NCBI GenBank assembly: GCA_002433055.1
Contig: DJHJ01000039.1
Coordinates: forward strand, 498-64,497
Direction: 5' to 3'
DNA length: 64,000 nucleotides
Source: Acidobacteriia bacterium UBA6623
GTDB lineage: Bacteria; Acidobacteriota; Terriglobia; Bryobacterales; UBA6623
Shown here: piece by piece, positions 1 through 9,208 of the stretch
Position numbering within the stretch: the first letter of the stretch is position 1
Layout: every line of letters starts with the position of its first letter
Translations under genes and position numbers: made by a program
The notes under the pieces: generated by a model
The model's database searches: none
What the model saw: the letters and a program-made list of their open reading frames with translations, nothing else
What the model was told of the DNA's origin: nothing

Positions 1-337
1 GGCCCTTGTCTCAGTGCCAGTGTGGCCGTTCACCCTCTCAGGCCGGCTACCGATCGGTGCCTTGGTAAGCCATTACCTTACCAACAAGCTAATCGGCCGC
101 GGATCCCTCCTCGAACGCCCGAAGGCTTTCATCTTCACTACTTGTGTAACAAAGATCGTATGCGGTATTAGTCCCGGTTTCCCAAGGTTATTCCCCATTC
201 AAGGGCAGGTTACCCACGTGTTACTCACCCGTCTGCCGCTGTACTTGCAGACCGAAGTCTGCTTTCTCGCTCGACTTGCATGTGTTAGGCGCGCCGCCAG
301 CGTTGATTCTGAGCCGGGATCAAACTCTCGTTAAATT
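1..337 (-). rRNA. 16S ribosomal RNA, 5' portion, cut by window edge
   Basis: Read on the minus strand, bases 328 to 309 give AGAGTTTGATCCCGGCTCAG, the universal 16S 5' motif. It is followed by the conserved AACGCTGGCGGCG, CTAACACATGCAAGTCGA, GGCGGACGGGTGAGTAA-like and CACTGGCACTGAGAC blocks. Counting back from the motif puts the mature 5' end near base 335-337. Only about the first 335 bases of the gene (helices of the 5' domain) are inside the window; the rest lies to the left. The block AATCAACGCTGGCGGCG is common in Acidobacteriota, so this is the main taxonomic clue, but a database comparison was not possible. The exact 5' end is set by analogy with E. coli. Confidence 0.97.
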
Positions 338-486
338 GCTATGACCTAGCCACCTTCCAGACTCTGCCCTTTCGGGATTCCTCTTTCAGGTAGAGGGTAA
401 ACCCTCAGAACGGCTAGGATAAACATCAGAGTTCTCGTTCCGACTAAAACTCGGAATCATCTAACGAACTGCACGTCCAACCTTAC

Positions 487-498
487 TGTCAAAGATCA
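487..498 (-). promoter_or_regulatory. boxA-like antitermination element
   Basis: The minus strand reads TGATCTTTGACA, close to the bacterial rRNA boxA consensus TGCTCTTTAACA. It lies about 150 bases upstream of the 16S 5' end, where NusB/NusE antitermination sites of rRNA operons normally occur. Sequence and position both fit; function is inferred. Confidence 0.6.
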
Positions 499-795
499 GT
501 ACCCCGAAGATCGCCTCTCTCGCTTCCTCGGTTCCCCGACTCAGCAAAAAATCCCTTCAAGGGTCAGCCTCACACTCAACCTAGCCACGAGCAACCTTCC
601 GCGAAAAAAATCCGTCCGCAGGCTCAAGGCGAGTTACTGAGTTGTCAAAGGAGTTAAGTACCGGTAACGGATATGGAAGGTCTAACTTGACGTTCCGGAA
701 CCTAAACCTGACTCATGCGCAGGGACTAACGTCCCACACACACCAAGTAAGTTTAACATCCGTTTTCCAGATAAAGCAAATATTTCCAGAACTTT

Positions 796-823
796 ATTAG
801 ATATCCCAATAGTCGATCTGCAA
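796..823 (-). promoter_or_regulatory. candidate rRNA promoter
   Basis: On the minus strand TTGCAG (818-823) is followed after 16 bases by TCTAAT (796-801), which matches the TATAAT consensus in five of six positions. It is upstream of the boxA-like site and oriented into the 16S gene. The -35 element matches only three of six positions, so this is one plausible promoter rather than a firm call. Confidence 0.35.
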
Positions 824-926
824 CCTACGATAACGAAAATTCTGAACAACTGAGATGTAGTGAAGCTGAGGCATTATCAAGTAGCATATCGCAACATATA
901 CACTATACTTCTAGCTTAAGTCTGGC

Positions 927-1967
927 ATGCTTCGATTTGGGAATTTAGCCCAGATGATATCACCTTCCCCTTGTATGTTCTGCCGTGCTCGTCGCACTCA
1001 GACGACCGTCAGTAATAAAATTATTTGGGTTCTCGCTAGAAGACCTAGTCATCTAGTTGTTTTATCTCTGCTCCTCACTTTCCTCAGCTGCAAAACACCA
1101 CCAAATGATTCTGTTAGACAGATCTTTCAAATGCTACCCCCTAATCAAGCAGTGATACTGCACGTCAAGATGACAAGAATCAGCTCCCAAATACTCGAAA
1201 ACTTGAAACAAAAAAATAACTTGTACAACCTGGAAAGCGGCCAGCATTCATTCTTTCTGAAGTATGCTACATTCCTGTCACTCAAGGAAATTGACACCCT
1301 AATCTTCAGCGCAGATGAGAAACGCCAAAGCTTGATCTTTGGTGGTCAGTTCGGTAAAAAATTGCCCTTAAAGAACCTCTTCGAATCTCAAATTACTTGT
1401 GCAGATGCCTTGACCTCCACTCCGTGTATTTTTCCCACGTCCGATGAGAAACACCAGATCGAAGCAACAATGCCAAATCACAATACTCTAGTGCTTTCGA
1501 AATCCATTCAGCCTCTCCTCGAATACACTGCCAATTTGTCCGATTCCAACACCCTGCCGATTGAGATACAGCATTCAGCTAAGAGAGAAGCGATCGCATA
1601 CGCATCCATCATTCCATCCCGTTTAAATCAGATTTTAGGAGAAAGCACTGACAGCTCTCTAAGATTGTTGTTGCGATCCCTAAAGCCATCAAAAGTGATC
1701 TATCTCGTTCTCTCGACTTCAAAACTTGCAAGTGAGTTTGTATTTGCTGAACTCGTCCTCAGTGCTGCAATCGAATACGAAACGGCCGAAATAGCTCAAG
1801 ATCAAAAAGGTATCCTGGAAGGGTTATCTGTTCTGGGAGCCTCCGTAATCAACTTACAAAAAAGCTCTTCAGATCCATGGAGTCGCATCTTGCGTAGTGG
1901 AGAATTTCAGCATGAAGGACACAAAGTCTATGCAGAATGGACGCTTAGCCCAATATTTGAAGATTAG
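927..1967 (+). CDS. hypothetical lipoprotein, DUF3352-like at best
   Basis: The product is up to 346 residues and I do not recognise it as a named protein. A hydrophobic stretch ending in LLLTFLSC (around residues 46-54) is a good lipobox, so the mature protein would begin at that cysteine as a membrane-anchored lipoprotein. The distance of the lipobox from the annotated ATG is too long for a normal signal peptide, so the true start may be a later codon (internal ATGs lie at residues 10 and 17). The mature part has a mixed alpha/beta character with a pattern (PPNQAVILHVKMTRI) that recalls periplasmic DUF3352-type proteins, but this is only an impression. It stands alone, divergent from the rRNA operon and convergent with ggt. 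Confidence 0.65.
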   Translation: MLRFGNLAQMISPSPCMFCRARRTQTTVSNKIIWVLARRPSHLVVLSLLLTFLSCKTPPNDSVRQIFQMLPPNQAVILHVKMTRISSQILENLKQKNNLYNLESGQHSFFLKYATFLSLKEIDTLIFSADEKRQSLIFGGQFGKKLPLKNLFESQITCADALTSTPCIFPTSDEKHQIEATMPNHNTLVLSKSIQPLLEYTANLSDSNTLPIEIQHSAKREAIAYASIIPSRLNQILGESTDSSLRLLLRSLKPSKVIYLVLSTSKLASEFVFAELVLSAAIEYETAEIAQDQKGILEGLSVLGASVINLQKSSSDPWSRILRSGEFQHEGHKVYAEWTLSPIFED

Positions 1968-2042
1968 AAGTGATTCAATTCAGCATCCGCAAAATTTATC
2001 TGCCGCAGTGACAATGACACCAGTATAGGCGCTACTACAAAA

Positions 2043-3764
2043 CTAATAGCCAGCGGCTAAACCCTCAGACCGCGAGTCAGGGGCACCGTAAAGCCATCCA
2101 TCGTCTAATTCAATCGCCATCATCCGTGCCATAGATTCACGAAAAACAATCTTGTGGCCTCTTTTGCGCAGCGATGCAATCTCACGAGGAGAAAAACGCC
2201 GATCTTCGAGCTGTAATTCATCAGGCATCCATTGATGATGGAATCGGGGGAAATCAACAGCTTTCTGAATATCCATCTTGAAATCAACAACATTGGTGAT
2301 TGCCTGTAAAACCACGGAAATAATACGAGGGCCTCCCGCCGCACCCAAGACAAGAAATGGTTTGCTTCCGCGTGTCACAATTGTAGGCGTCATTGCCGAT
2401 AGAGGCCTCTTGCCAGGCTCGATGAGATTCTTACGGCTTTGCAGCAACCCAAAAAAATTAGGCTTTCCAGGGTTGGTGGTGAAATCATCCATCTCGTTGT
2501 TGAGTAGTACACCGGTACCAAATGCGGTGACTCCGGACCCAAATGAACCATTGAGAGTATAGGTCACCGCCACCGCATTACCCGCACGATCCACGATCGA
2601 GTAATGTGTTGTCTCGGTCGCTTCCAGTCCGACCGGTCGACCTGCAAGAATCTGACGGCTCGTCGTCACACGGTTCATGTCGATAGACGCCCGACGTTTG
2701 TGCGCATACCCCTTGTCAATTAGTCCCGCAATGGGAACTTTTACAAAGTCTGTATCGCCGAAAAACTGAGCCCTGTCAGCAAAAAACCGCCGCATCGCTT
2801 CTGCAACATAGTGGATTGCTGGAGCAGAACCTGGGTCCGCCCGTTCAAAACTGCTGCCTTCGAGCATATTCAACATCTGCAAAATACCCACTCCACCAGA
2901 ACTTGGTGGCGGTGCAGACAAAATTCCATAGTCACGATAGACCCCCTCAAGAGGTTTACGTTCTATGGGTTTGTAAATCTTCAGGTCGGAGAGTGTAATA
3001 AGACCACCGTGACGCTTCATATCATCGACGATCAATTGAGCAGTTTCTCCGACATAAAATTCATCCGGACCCTTAACACGCAAACGTGAAATCGTTTTAG
3101 CAAGATCAATTTGACGCAATGTTTCACCAGGCTTAAACAGGTTTCCATTTCTTTGGAAAATACGTCTCGATTCCGGAAAAAGGAAAAGTCGTCCGTTGCT
3201 TGCCAAATCACGAGCCAGCTCATCAGAAACCGGGAACCCATCTTGTGCTAATCCCAAGGCCGGAGTAAGAAGCTCCGCCCAGGGACGAGTACCATATTTA
3301 TCGAGAGCCGCAGCAAGTCCACGAACAGTTCCAGGAACACCCACAGCACGATATCCAACAAAGCTTTCATCGGTCATCCGACCTTTTTTCCTCAAGTACA
3401 TGTCACTGCTAGACTTGCCGGGTGCACGTTCACGAAAATCGAGAAAAGTAGACTCTCCATTCGCCATGCGAATCAACATGAAACCACCGCCACCCAGATT
3501 CCCAGCGCGAGGATGCGTGACAGCTAACGAAAACCCCACTGCCACAGCTGCATCCACGGCGTTTCCACCACTACGGAGCACCCTGACTCCAATTTGTGTC
3601 GCATGCGATTCCGCCGATACAACTATTGCTTGCCGTGCTCTAACCGGCCTGGAAACGGACTCTCCAAACATCGCTGTAATTGAAGTGCAAAGTAAAAAAA
3701 ACTTCAGCAATGCATGCTGACAACTTAGGGAGCCGAGCCTTTTTTGTCGCCCAAATGTCATCAT
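2043..3764 (-). CDS. ggt: gamma-glutamyltranspeptidase
   Basis: The enzyme hydrolyses or transfers the gamma-glutamyl group of glutathione and related compounds, normally in the periplasm. The 573-residue product has the full family length. A hydrophobic N-terminal segment (about residues 18-35) is the export signal. The large-subunit part contains AVDAAVAVGFSLAVTHP and NLGGGGFMLIR. The autocleavage site ETTHYSIVD places the catalytic threonine at about residue 385, the first residue of the small subunit. FGSGVTAFGTGVLLNNEMDDF and the oxyanion-type PLSAMTPT and GAAGGPRI motifs follow, so all key features look intact. It is a single gene; periplasmic glutathione scavenging is the likely job. 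The start is uncertain by one codon (two adjacent ATGs). Confidence 0.95.
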   Translation of the reverse strand: MMTFGRQKRLGSLSCQHALLKFFLLCTSITAMFGESVSRPVRARQAIVVSAESHATQIGVRVLRSGGNAVDAAVAVGFSLAVTHPRAGNLGGGGFMLIRMANGESTFLDFRERAPGKSSSDMYLRKKGRMTDESFVGYRAVGVPGTVRGLAAALDKYGTRPWAELLTPALGLAQDGFPVSDELARDLASNGRLFLFPESRRIFQRNGNLFKPGETLRQIDLAKTISRLRVKGPDEFYVGETAQLIVDDMKRHGGLITLSDLKIYKPIERKPLEGVYRDYGILSAPPPSSGGVGILQMLNMLEGSSFERADPGSAPAIHYVAEAMRRFFADRAQFFGDTDFVKVPIAGLIDKGYAHKRRASIDMNRVTTSRQILAGRPVGLEATETTHYSIVDRAGNAVAVTYTLNGSFGSGVTAFGTGVLLNNEMDDFTTNPGKPNFFGLLQSRKNLIEPGKRPLSAMTPTIVTRGSKPFLVLGAAGGPRIISVVLQAITNVVDFKMDIQKAVDFPRFHHQWMPDELQLEDRRFSPREIASLRKRGHKIVFRESMARMMAIELDDGWLYGAPDSRSEGLAAGY

Positions 3765-3924
3765 CGTATCTTCAGATTACAGGACGTAAACGCTAGGGCA
3801 CCATAAAACATCGTCGCGAACAGTTGAGCGTCTACACATGGAGCTACTTGTCGCTTCCCAAACACAGTCAGTTTTCACACGTAGACTCAGTCGGATTTGA
3901 CGCTGACCGACTGCGTTCCCAGCG

Positions 3925-3958
3925 TTTGACATCTGTGAGTCGATGGTAAAATCGAATT
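3925..3958 (+). promoter_or_regulatory. candidate promoter for a leaderless transcript
   Basis: TTTGAC (3925-3930; TTGACA is one base further) is followed after 16 bases by TAAAAT (3947-3952). The GTG start codon at 3959 comes exactly six bases after the -10 hexamer. Transcription would start at or next to the start codon, leaving no room for a ribosome-binding site. Three other genes in this window share the arrangement. Confidence 0.55.
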
Positions 3959-4459
3959 GTGAAATTTATCCAAGCAGGCGAAATAGATCTAATAGAGCTG
4001 GAACCGGATCAAGGGATGATACAAAATCTTGCATCCCAAGCAGGTTTTGATTGCAACATAGAAGAGAGTGAGCGATCACTGACACTCGAAGCTAAACCTC
4101 AAAAAACTAAAGATCCATTGGTCCTTTTCGATGCTGGTGACCCGGCAAATATTGGCTGGTTTTCTCGTTGTCAATTCTACGTGGACGGACTTTCAGGAGC
4201 TGTACTGCAAACACCCTTGACTATTGCCAACTGTAGAGACATGAAAGGAGGGCTACTACAGCAGGTACGCATTGGCATTGCAAAAGAACTGCCAGTCACT
4301 TTCAAATTACCTGGCGACCAGACACTTAATGAGCAAGTCGTCTATGCTCTCCTGTATAGCCTACTAGTCGCTCTGCGTGGTACCGGCGTAGCTATCTGTG
4401 GTCACGGAACAGTATCACCGCTAGCAGGACGTACTGAAAAAGTAGGTCCCCAAAATTAA
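3959..4459 (+). CDS. hypothetical protein, 166 aa
   Basis: I do not recognise this protein. It is soluble, without a signal peptide or membrane segment, and has an acidic N-terminal part (EIDLIELEPDQG) and a C-terminal part rich in small hydrophobic residues (VVYALLYSLLVALRGTGVAICGHG). The GTG start is chosen because a -10-like element sits six bases in front of it and the frame opens there. A 152-base gap separates it from the two permease genes downstream, so it could be co-transcribed with them, but nothing links it to transport. Codon use resembles the neighbours. It probably is a real gene because of the promoter and continuous frame; the function is unknown. Confidence 0.6.
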   Translation: MKFIQAGEIDLIELEPDQGMIQNLASQAGFDCNIEESERSLTLEAKPQKTKDPLVLFDAGDPANIGWFSRCQFYVDGLSGAVLQTPLTIANCRDMKGGLLQQVRIGIAKELPVTFKLPGDQTLNEQVVYALLYSLLVALRGTGVAICGHGTVSPLAGRTEKVGPQN

Positions 4460-4611
4460 GTTTACATTTCCCAAAGAAAAGTGAAGCCCACTAAGACTTT
4501 AATGCGGTTATCCTGTTTCAGGTGTAATGCTACATTCAACACCAATCAACATCAGGAAATGTTTTTCATAGCTCTCTATCAATTGACAATTAGGAAGCAT
4601 AGCCGCACTTT

Positions 4612-5838
4612 GTGACCAACCTTAGCACCAATCTAACTCTGGCCCTAGGCGTAATGAGCACTCACCGTCTCAGGACAGTTCTAACAATCCTTGGTCTGAC
4701 AATGGGGGTTGCTGTGCTGATCGTCGTTATTACATTGATCCTCGGCGCAAACACATACGTTGCGGACAAGATCGCTAATCTCGGCACAAACGTATTTCGC
4801 ATAGGTAAGATGCCGTTCACGTCTACCAATCGCGATGAATTCCGTCGAGCCACTCGCCACCCTGACATTGGCGTGAAGGATGTAGAGGGCCTGAGGAACG
4901 GCTGTCCACTCTGTGTCAACGTAGGTGCAACTTCATCGAGCACAGTGACAGTGAGATATAAAAATCAGGAATTAACCGACATCAGCCTGCGGGGTCAAAC
5001 CGCCAACATGGTCGACATCGGCAACCTTGTGGTAGAACGTGGGCGTTTCTTTACTCGTGCGGAGGACCATCACGGAGCCGGTGTTTGTGTAATCGGCGAT
5101 GAACTTAGCGAGTCACTATTTCCAGGCATTGATCCCATTGGAAAAACTCTTCGCATTGATCAATCATCTTTGCTAATTATCGGCAGCTTTGAACATATTG
5201 GCTCGATACTGGGGCAAAATCAAGATTCGTTCGTCGTCGTTCCTCTGAATACGTTTATAGGTTTGCGTGGATCTAGGTTTAGTTTGAAAATTGAGGTCAA
5301 AACAAAAGAAGGTGAAGGTATTTTCGAGCAAACCCTGAACCAAGCCTGGGGAGCAATGCGTACTCAAAGAGGCCTAAGCGGTAAAGACGAAGACAACTTT
5401 TACCTCGGAACTGCAACTGCTTACATGAATCTTTGGGAGCAAATAAGTGCCTCTTTTTTCTTCGTGTTTATTAGTGTCTCCTCAATCGCTGCCATCGTGG
5501 GAGGCATAGTGATCATGAACATAATGCTGGTCAGCGTAACCGAGCGAACCAAGGAGGTAGGATTGAGGCGTGCCTGTGGAGCCACACGCAGTGACATCGT
5601 ACAACAATTCTTGACCGAGAGTGTGGCGCAGGCAGTACTGGGTGGATTTTTGGGAGTTTCGATAGGAATTCTCGCAGCATTCCTGGTGACACGTTACTCG
5701 AATTTTCCAGCCTCGGTTGAGTGGTGGGTGGCTGTTCTTGGTGTCGGAGTTGCCTCGGTGATTGGAATCTTCTTTGGTTTGTATCCGGCGATAAAGGCAG
5801 CGGACTTAGATCCGGTCGAAGCTCTGAGAAGTGAGTAA
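4612..5838 (+). CDS. MacB/FtsX-type ABC transporter permease
   Basis: This 408-residue membrane protein has the MacB layout. An N-terminal helix (about residues 17-45, LRTVLTILGLTMGVAVLIVVI) is followed by a large periplasmic domain, including the typical LGANTYVADKIANLGTNVFRIGK segment. Three C-terminal helices follow, with the FtsX signature VIMNIMLVSVTERTKEVGLRRACGA and a final FGLYPAIKAADLDPVEALR. Such permeases work with a cytoplasmic ATPase and usually a periplasmic adaptor to move lipoproteins, peptides or drugs, or to transmit force across the membrane. Neither partner is encoded nearby. The GTG start lies just before the conserved N-terminus. The 3' end overlaps the next permease gene by eight bases, so the pair is translationally coupled and may form a heterodimer. 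Confidence 0.9.
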   Translation: MTNLSTNLTLALGVMSTHRLRTVLTILGLTMGVAVLIVVITLILGANTYVADKIANLGTNVFRIGKMPFTSTNRDEFRRATRHPDIGVKDVEGLRNGCPLCVNVGATSSSTVTVRYKNQELTDISLRGQTANMVDIGNLVVERGRFFTRAEDHHGAGVCVIGDELSESLFPGIDPIGKTLRIDQSSLLIIGSFEHIGSILGQNQDSFVVVPLNTFIGLRGSRFSLKIEVKTKEGEGIFEQTLNQAWGAMRTQRGLSGKDEDNFYLGTATAYMNLWEQISASFFFVFISVSSIAAIVGGIVIMNIMLVSVTERTKEVGLRRACGATRSDIVQQFLTESVAQAVLGGFLGVSIGILAAFLVTRYSNFPASVEWWVAVLGVGVASVIGIFFGLYPAIKAADLDPVEALRSE

Positions 5839-7132
5839 AATGAGCCCGGAAAACCACATCAACGTCAACCGATTTTTCCCAAGTCATAAAGATAGGTTGC
5901 GAGGGCATATCGACGTTGCTTTTCGGTCAATCCGTACTCAGAAAACTAGATCAATATTGACGCTTCTAGGTGTGGTAATAGGAGTCTCCTCAGTTATCGG
6001 TGTTGCATCGATTATTGAAGGACTGAATAAAGATGTCGTTGGGCGCATCCAAATGATGGGGTCCAAAGTCTTCATTGTCGGCCGTGTCGGGCCGCAATTT
6101 GGGCGCCCATCCCAAGAAATACGTCAAAGAAAGTATTTAAAATCGTCTGACGCCCAGGCCATTCGCGAGTCAGCACCAACGGTCGAATTCGTCACAGTCT
6201 TCGCAGATCGCAGGAGAATCTCTTCTGGAAGCAACGAAATACGTTACCGCAACCGCCACGTTAATGGCTTTTTTCTACGCGGAGTCGATGAGTTTCATTC
6301 CGATACTATAACCGCCATGGATGTCGTACAAGGAAGACCCATTTCGTTACAAGACCGAAAACATTCCCGCAATGTTGCCGTCCTTGGTCGCGCAATTGCT
6401 GAGAGCCTATTCCCCTTCACTGATCCAATCGGTCACACAGTTCGTTTCAATGGGCTGCCGTTCGAAGTAGTTGGCATATTTGTCCGTGACGAGGGTCTGT
6501 TTGGGGCACCCGGAATTGACCAGATGGTTACAATTCCTTTGTCAACATTCCACAAGTTGTACCCAAATCAACGTGAGCACTTCATAGCCGCATCTGTTCG
6601 AGACACTTCACAAATCTCGCAAGCTGTAGACGAAACAGTTTCCGCTCTTAGACGTGTACGCAAAGTACCTGCTCTAAGAGAAAATGACTTCGAGGTTTTC
6701 ATGCCAGAGTTCTTTGCCCGCATCTGGAAACAGGTTACTAGCGCCTTATTTCTGTTGACATTTAGTATTAGTTCAATCGCACTGGTCGTGGGTGGCATCG
6801 GTGTGATGAATATCATGCTGGTATCGGTTACGCAACGGACTCAGGAGATTGGGGTTCGGAAAGCTGTCGGAGCACGCGCTCAGGACATCCGCATGCAATT
6901 TTTGATCGAGGCTATTATGCTCACATGCCTGGGTGGCATAGTAGGAATTTTGTTTGGACTCAGCATAGCATGGGGAGTAAAACTTGTTTATCCCATCCTG
7001 CCAGTGGCAGTCTCTCTGGTTTGGGTTTCCGTTGCATTCACCATCTCAGTCGGCATCGGTCTTTTTTTTGGTTACTACCCAGCCAATCGCGCTGCCAGCC
7101 TTGACCCAATCGACTGCTTGCGTTACGAATGA
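5831..7132 (+). CDS. MacB/FtsX-type ABC transporter permease, second copy
   Basis: The 433-residue protein is a paralogue of the preceding one. It has an N-terminal helix with TRSILTLLGVVIGVSSVIGVAS, a MacB-type periplasmic domain (PFTDPIGHTVRFNGLPFEVVGIF) and a three-helix C-terminal FtsX domain with GVMNIMLVSVTQRTQEIGVRKAVGA. It ends in PANRAASLDPIDCLRYE, the usual cytoplasmic tail. Its start codon overlaps the upstream gene by eight bases. A two-permease transporter with different subunits is the simplest reading, with the ATPase and adaptor encoded elsewhere. It ends 19 bases from the convergent YVTN gene. The substrate cannot be told from sequence. Confidence 0.9.
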   Translation: MSKMSPENHINVNRFFPSHKDRLRGHIDVAFRSIRTQKTRSILTLLGVVIGVSSVIGVASIIEGLNKDVVGRIQMMGSKVFIVGRVGPQFGRPSQEIRQRKYLKSSDAQAIRESAPTVEFVTVFADRRRISSGSNEIRYRNRHVNGFFLRGVDEFHSDTITAMDVVQGRPISLQDRKHSRNVAVLGRAIAESLFPFTDPIGHTVRFNGLPFEVVGIFVRDEGLFGAPGIDQMVTIPLSTFHKLYPNQREHFIAASVRDTSQISQAVDETVSALRRVRKVPALRENDFEVFMPEFFARIWKQVTSALFLLTFSISSIALVVGGIGVMNIMLVSVTQRTQEIGVRKAVGARAQDIRMQFLIEAIMLTCLGGIVGILFGLSIAWGVKLVYPILPVAVSLVWVSVAFTISVGIGLFFGYYPANRAASLDPIDCLRYE

Positions 7133-7151
7133 GTCAGTTCTCTCTGCTCAA

Positions 7152-8213
7152 TCATGGAAGTACCAGAACGCCCCACGGGCGCTGGCCGACTTCGATTCGC
7201 CTCTTAACTTCCAAGGTCGCAGCATCGACCACAGAGACATCGTTACCTGGTCCGTTTGCGGTATATAGAGTCTTGCCATCAGGAGTTATAGCAATTCCCC
7301 AGGGCCGCACTCCAACCTGTACCGAACCGATTACTTCATTCGTGTCCGTACTAATAGCCACCACATGACGCCCTCTCCCAGTCGTAACGTAGATGGTGGA
7401 TCCATCAGGAGCGACAGCAATACCCATCGGCCTTACTGTCTCTCCAGTCAACTGTATAGTGTGGATAACCTCATGCTTAGACGTGTCCACCACCGAAACC
7501 GTACCACTTCTTTCCGAACTTACATAGGCACGAGAGGCATCTGGAGAAAAAGCCGCTGTACGTGGTCGAAGTCCAACCTTAAAGGTCTTAATTACGGAAT
7601 CGGTCGCAGTGTCGATCACCGAAACCATTGCATCATCTTCTGATGTTACATAAACGAAACTTCCATCGGGACTGATGCCAACACCTTCTGGCTCATCTCC
7701 AACTGGTAGAGTCCTAAGAACTTGATTGTCGCTAATCTTCAAAATGGATGCTAAGCCAACATCTTCGTTCGCAATATACATCTTGGTTCCATCTAGACTC
7801 ACGGCAAGCTGCTCGGGGTCAGAACCGCCATTGAGAACTTTGATAAGCTTCCCCTGTGCAACATCGAAAATACCAATGCCGTCTGCCGATTTGTCTGCCG
7901 GAGGCAAGGTCTCGCGATCAATACCTGGGCCTGCAAAAGGAGATCCGCTCAGGGCGACGTAGATTTTCTCATGATCAGGGCTAACACGAATCCCTCTCGG
8001 ACGTTTACCCAAGGGAACAGTCGCCAATACTTGGTGAGAAATCGTATCGATAATACTCAGGTCGCCGGAAGCTTCATTAGTCACATATACACGCGGTGCG
8101 GTCTTTTCAGCGTGAGACTGAGATTCGGCATCAAAAGTATCACCACCAGGGCTGCAAGAAATCAAGGCAACAAAGAACAAACTTGCTCCAAATTCACTGG
8201 CAAAACGAATCAC
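7152..8213 (-). CDS. YVTN-family beta-propeller lipoprotein
   Basis: The 353-residue product begins with a signal peptide ending in FFVALISC, a lipobox, so it is probably an envelope lipoprotein. The rest is a run of about seven YVTN-type beta-propeller repeats of roughly 42 residues, with recurring units such as VYVTNEASGDLSIIDTISHQVLATV, here cut by variants like MYIANEDVG, VYVTSEDDA and AYVSSERSG. The final strand VLVLP closes the propeller. Such proteins bind partners or small ligands at the cell surface; no enzyme motif is visible. A strong Shine-Dalgarno (AGGAGGT) about eight bases upstream supports the GTG start. It has no operon partner on the same strand. Confidence 0.9.
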   Translation of the reverse strand: MIRFASEFGASLFFVALISCSPGGDTFDAESQSHAEKTAPRVYVTNEASGDLSIIDTISHQVLATVPLGKRPRGIRVSPDHEKIYVALSGSPFAGPGIDRETLPPADKSADGIGIFDVAQGKLIKVLNGGSDPEQLAVSLDGTKMYIANEDVGLASILKISDNQVLRTLPVGDEPEGVGISPDGSFVYVTSEDDAMVSVIDTATDSVIKTFKVGLRPRTAAFSPDASRAYVSSERSGTVSVVDTSKHEVIHTIQLTGETVRPMGIAVAPDGSTIYVTTGRGRHVVAISTDTNEVIGSVQVGVRPWGIAITPDGKTLYTANGPGNDVSVVDAATLEVKRRIEVGQRPWGVLVLP

Positions 8214-8401
8214 GAAACTAACCTCCTGAGTACGAATTATGTCGAGCGACTACTACTAAATCATAGATGTTTTAACTAAAGTGAGGCTATAACAAAACAG
8301 CAATAGTACGTCTGCAAATTGCTAAATCATCAACTGCAAGTTATAAGCGTTGATAGAATGCAGATGGCGACAGACACAAAACAGATTGAAGGAGCGTCTC
8401 C

Positions 8402-9052
8402 ATGCATAGAAAATACATAATTCCAGCGTTAGTTGTTCTCATAGTTATGAGTGTTCAATTAATCCAAAGTGAGAATCAACACTTGAGTTTTTTTCTAACC
8501 AGTGCTGGCCCCGGTAACGGTGCCGATTTGGGAGGTCTTGCCGGTGCTGATGCGCACTGCCAGAAACTAGCAAGCACCGTTGATTCAGGAACCCGTACCT
8601 GGCGTGCTTACCTAAGCACAAGCCCTATTGGCAACCAAGAAGCAATTAACGCCCGAGATCGCATTGGTAGAGGTCCTTGGTATAACGCCAAGGGTGTTCG
8701 GATTGCAAAAAATATAGAAGATTTGCATTCCAACAACAGCAAACTCAGCAAAGAACATTCTCTCTCTGAGAAAGGTGTTGTTATTAACGGACGAGGAGAT
8801 AAGCCCAACCAGCACGATATCTTGACAGGCTCGAAGTCTGATGGAATGGCTTTTACAGATAGCAAAGACCATACATGCGGGAATTGGACTAGCCACGATA
8901 AAGGCAGTGCCCAGGTGGGTCATCACGACCGTCAAGGTGGAGGTCAAGACCCCACATCCTGGAATTCAGCTCACGGCTCACGAGGTTGCAGCCAAGAAAA
9001 TTTACAGGGAACAGGCGGTAACGGATACTTCTATTGCTTTGCTGTGGAATAG
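8402..9052 (+). CDS. secreted lectin-like protein (DUF1554 / endostatin-like fold)
   Basis: The 216-residue product has an N-terminal signal segment (residues 4-22). It is followed by FFLTSAGPGNGADLGGLAGAD and AHCQKLA, the opening of a DUF1554/endostatin-like lectin domain found in exported bacterial proteins. The body is rich in Gly, His, Ser and Asn. Four cysteines (in AHCQK, HTCGN, RGCSQ and FYCFA) could form two disulfides, as expected for a secreted fold. A good ribosome-binding site (GAAGGAG) precedes the ATG by about eight bases. The sialidase gene follows on the same strand 156 bases downstream. A role in glycan binding is an inference from the fold and the neighbour. Confidence 0.75.
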   Translation: MHRKYIIPALVVLIVMSVQLIQSENQHLSFFLTSAGPGNGADLGGLAGADAHCQKLASTVDSGTRTWRAYLSTSPIGNQEAINARDRIGRGPWYNAKGVRIAKNIEDLHSNNSKLSKEHSLSEKGVVINGRGDKPNQHDILTGSKSDGMAFTDSKDHTCGNWTSHDKGSAQVGHHDRQGGGQDPTSWNSAHGSRGCSQENLQGTGGNGYFYCFAVE

Positions 9053-9208
9053 ACCACATAGTAGTCAGAATTTTTGCCATGTCTTGCGAGATGGTGTTCA
9101 CGATCCTGAAGAGATTCTTCATCTTAATCGGGCTCTCCGTAACGCAAAGTCAATGGGATTTGTGGAGGCCCTCTAGATTTAGTAACGCGCATAGGAAAAA
9201 GACAACTA

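Larger units (their letters stand above)
338..926. other. rRNA operon leader and intergenic region
   Basis: This 589-base stretch lies between the 16S 5' end (minus strand) and the start of a plus-strand lipoprotein gene. I see no convincing coding sequence. Read on the minus strand it holds short hairpins close to the 16S start (for example GAGGG-TTTA-CCCTC near 391-404 and TTCCGA/TCGGAA near 438-458), a boxA-like element and a candidate promoter listed separately. It is most likely the transcribed rRNA leader plus upstream promoter region. On the plus strand, TATACT lies about 17 bases before the ATG at 927 and may be the -10 element of that gene. Confidence 0.7.
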
